NCBI GenBank assembly: GCA_964415245.1
Contig: CAYQAJ010000314.1
Location: 1 to 5,793 of the forward strand
Reading direction: 5' to 3'
Source: CAYQAJ01 sp964415245
GTDB lineage: Bacteria > Planctomycetota > Planctomycetia > Pirellulales > Pirellulaceae
DNA: 5,793 bases
A program made the position numbers and the translations under genes. This document shows positions 4,983 to 5,793 of this stretch, piece by piece. The notes under the pieces are model-generated. The model made no database searches. It was given only the letters and a program-made list of their open reading frames with translations, and was not told where the DNA came from. The number at the start of each line of letters is the position of its first letter. The stretch's first letter is position 1.

Positions 4983-5793
4983 ATGTTCAATATGGTACGC
5001 ATTGCGCGCTGGCGAGACCTGATTCTGCCGGCTGGAATCATCTCCAGCGTACTGGTGATTCTGATCCCGCTGCCGCCACTGCTGTTGGATCTGCTGCTGG
5101 CAGCCAACATCACGGCAGCGGTCATCGTGCTGTTGACCACGATCTACGTCAAGTCGCCGCTGGAGTTCAGCGTTTTTCCGTCGTTGCTGCTAGCGACCAC
5201 GCTGGGCCGGCTCGTATTGAACGTGGCGTCGACGCGGCTCATTCTAACCCGCGCCGGAACCGACGGCATCTTCGCCGCGGGGGGAGTGATCAAAGGCTTC
5301 GGCGAGTTCGTGGCGGGCGATCGCGTCGTCGTGGGACTCATTATTTTCGTGATTATCGTGGTGATCCAGTTCGTGGTCATCACCAAGGGGGCCACGCGCA
5401 TCAGCGAAGTGGCCGCCCGCTTTGCCCTCGATGGAATGCCCGGCCGCCAGATGGCGATCGACGCCGACCTGAACGCCGGCGTTATCGACGAGAAGGAAGC
5501 CCAACGCCGCCGCGAAGAAATCACCCGCCAGGCCGACTTCTACGGAGCGATGGATGGTGCCAGCAAGTTCGTTCGCGGCGACGCCATCGCCGGTATTGTC
5601 ATCACGTTGATCAACATCGTGGGCGGCCTGTTCATCGGCGTGATCGAGTCGGGCATGTCGGTCACCGATGCCGCCGCTCTGTTTACCAAGCTGACGATCG
5701 GCGACGGCCTGGTGAGCCAGGTGCCGGCGTTTCTCATCTCGCTGGCCGCCGGCTTGCTCGTCACCCGCAGCACGCAGCCGTCGAACCTGCCCA
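4983..5793 (+). CDS. flhA: Flagellar export-gate protein FlhA, N-terminal part (cut by window edge)
   Basis: The frame from ATG 4983 gives 270 residues and continues past the window. FlhA forms the nonameric ring of the flagellar type III export gate in the inner membrane. Predicted membrane segments lie near 13-33, 36-56, 62-82, 114-134, 202-222 and 245-261. The family (FHIPEP) signature runs from RISEVAARFALDGMP (139-153) into GRQMAIDADLNAG (154-166), followed by QADFYGAMDGASKFVRGDAI (183-202). Arg139, Arg146, Asp150, Lys195 and Asp200 line up with Salmonella R147, R154, D158, K203 and D208, which matter for proton-driven export. The usual GKQM is GRQM here. The last two membrane segments and the cytoplasmic chaperone/substrate-docking domain are outside the window (the full protein is about 690 aa). 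ATG 4992 is an alternative start; no clear Shine-Dalgarno is seen. FlhA rather than a virulence SctV homologue is favoured by the sequence, but neighbouring flagellar genes are not visible. Confidence 0.95.
   Translation, partial: MFNMVRIARWRDLILPAGIISSVLVILIPLPPLLLDLLLAANITAAVIVLLTTIYVKSPLEFSVFPSLLLATTLGRLVLNVASTRLILTRAGTDGIFAAGGVIKGFGEFVAGDRVVVGLIIFVIIVVIQFVVITKGATRISEVAARFALDGMPGRQMAIDADLNAGVIDEKEAQRRREEITRQADFYGAMDGASKFVRGDAIAGIVITLINIVGGLFIGVIESGMSVTDAAALFTKLTIGDGLVSQVPAFLISLAAGLLVTRSTQPSNLP

Noticed and set aside
4765..5022. 85-codon plus-strand ORF across the flhA start
   Set aside because: It overlaps the start of flhA in another frame and shows no domain or ribosome site.
5144..5773. 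Minus-strand ORFs opposite flhA (5144-5524, 5244-5504, 5540-5773)
   Set aside because: They are antisense shadows of a highly conserved gene, with Ser/Thr/Arg-rich products typical of reversed membrane-protein codons.

Overview
The window is high-GC bacterial DNA. Its gene content suggests a planctomycete, probably Pirellulales-like. The clues are a sulfotransferase with a planctomycete-style N-terminus, a large acidic membrane protein with two zinc ribbons, an FlhA that reads like planctomycete FlhA, weak or absent Shine-Dalgarno sites, and short degenerate tandem repeats between genes. This assignment rests on recalled family resemblance, not on a search.

Layout, left to right. (1) 1-294, minus strand: the first 98 residues of a PAPS-dependent sulfotransferase, cut by the window edge inside its PAPS-binding loop. 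(2) 295-660: a divergent spacer with a pair of 10-bp direct repeats touching the sulfotransferase start, a possible minus-strand promoter, and a doubtful 73-codon zinc-ribbon-like ORF. (3) 661-1830, plus strand: a complete 389-aa luciferase-like (LLM) flavin-dependent oxidoreductase. (4) 1831-1952: a short spacer holding four copies of a 9-bp tandem repeat. (5) 1953-2732, plus strand: a 259-aa alpha/beta hydrolase with an intact Ser97/Asp212/His240 triad. (6) 2733-2920: a convergent spacer with five copies of a 7-bp GTAC-centred tandem repeat and a REP/dRS3-like palindrome that may terminate transcription from both sides. (7) 2921-4660, minus strand: a 579-aa membrane protein with two matched zinc ribbons, an acidic linker containing a duplicated 25-residue unit, and about six membrane segments. 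(8) 4661-4982: a 322-bp divergent spacer with candidate promoters for both sides. (9) 4983-5793, plus strand: the first 270 residues of the flagellar export-gate protein FlhA, running off the right edge.

The oxidoreductase and hydrolase lie in the same direction and may work in sequence on one small carbonyl or ester substrate, which is an inference. The sulfotransferase, zinc-ribbon protein and flhA do not form one system with them; the window reads as several neighbouring transcription units. The least expected signals are non-coding: a 10-mer shared by the upstream regions of the sulfotransferase (two copies) and flhA (one copy), and two unrelated intergenic tandem-repeat families. I see no RNA genes, CRISPR array, insertion sequence or clear novel defence system.
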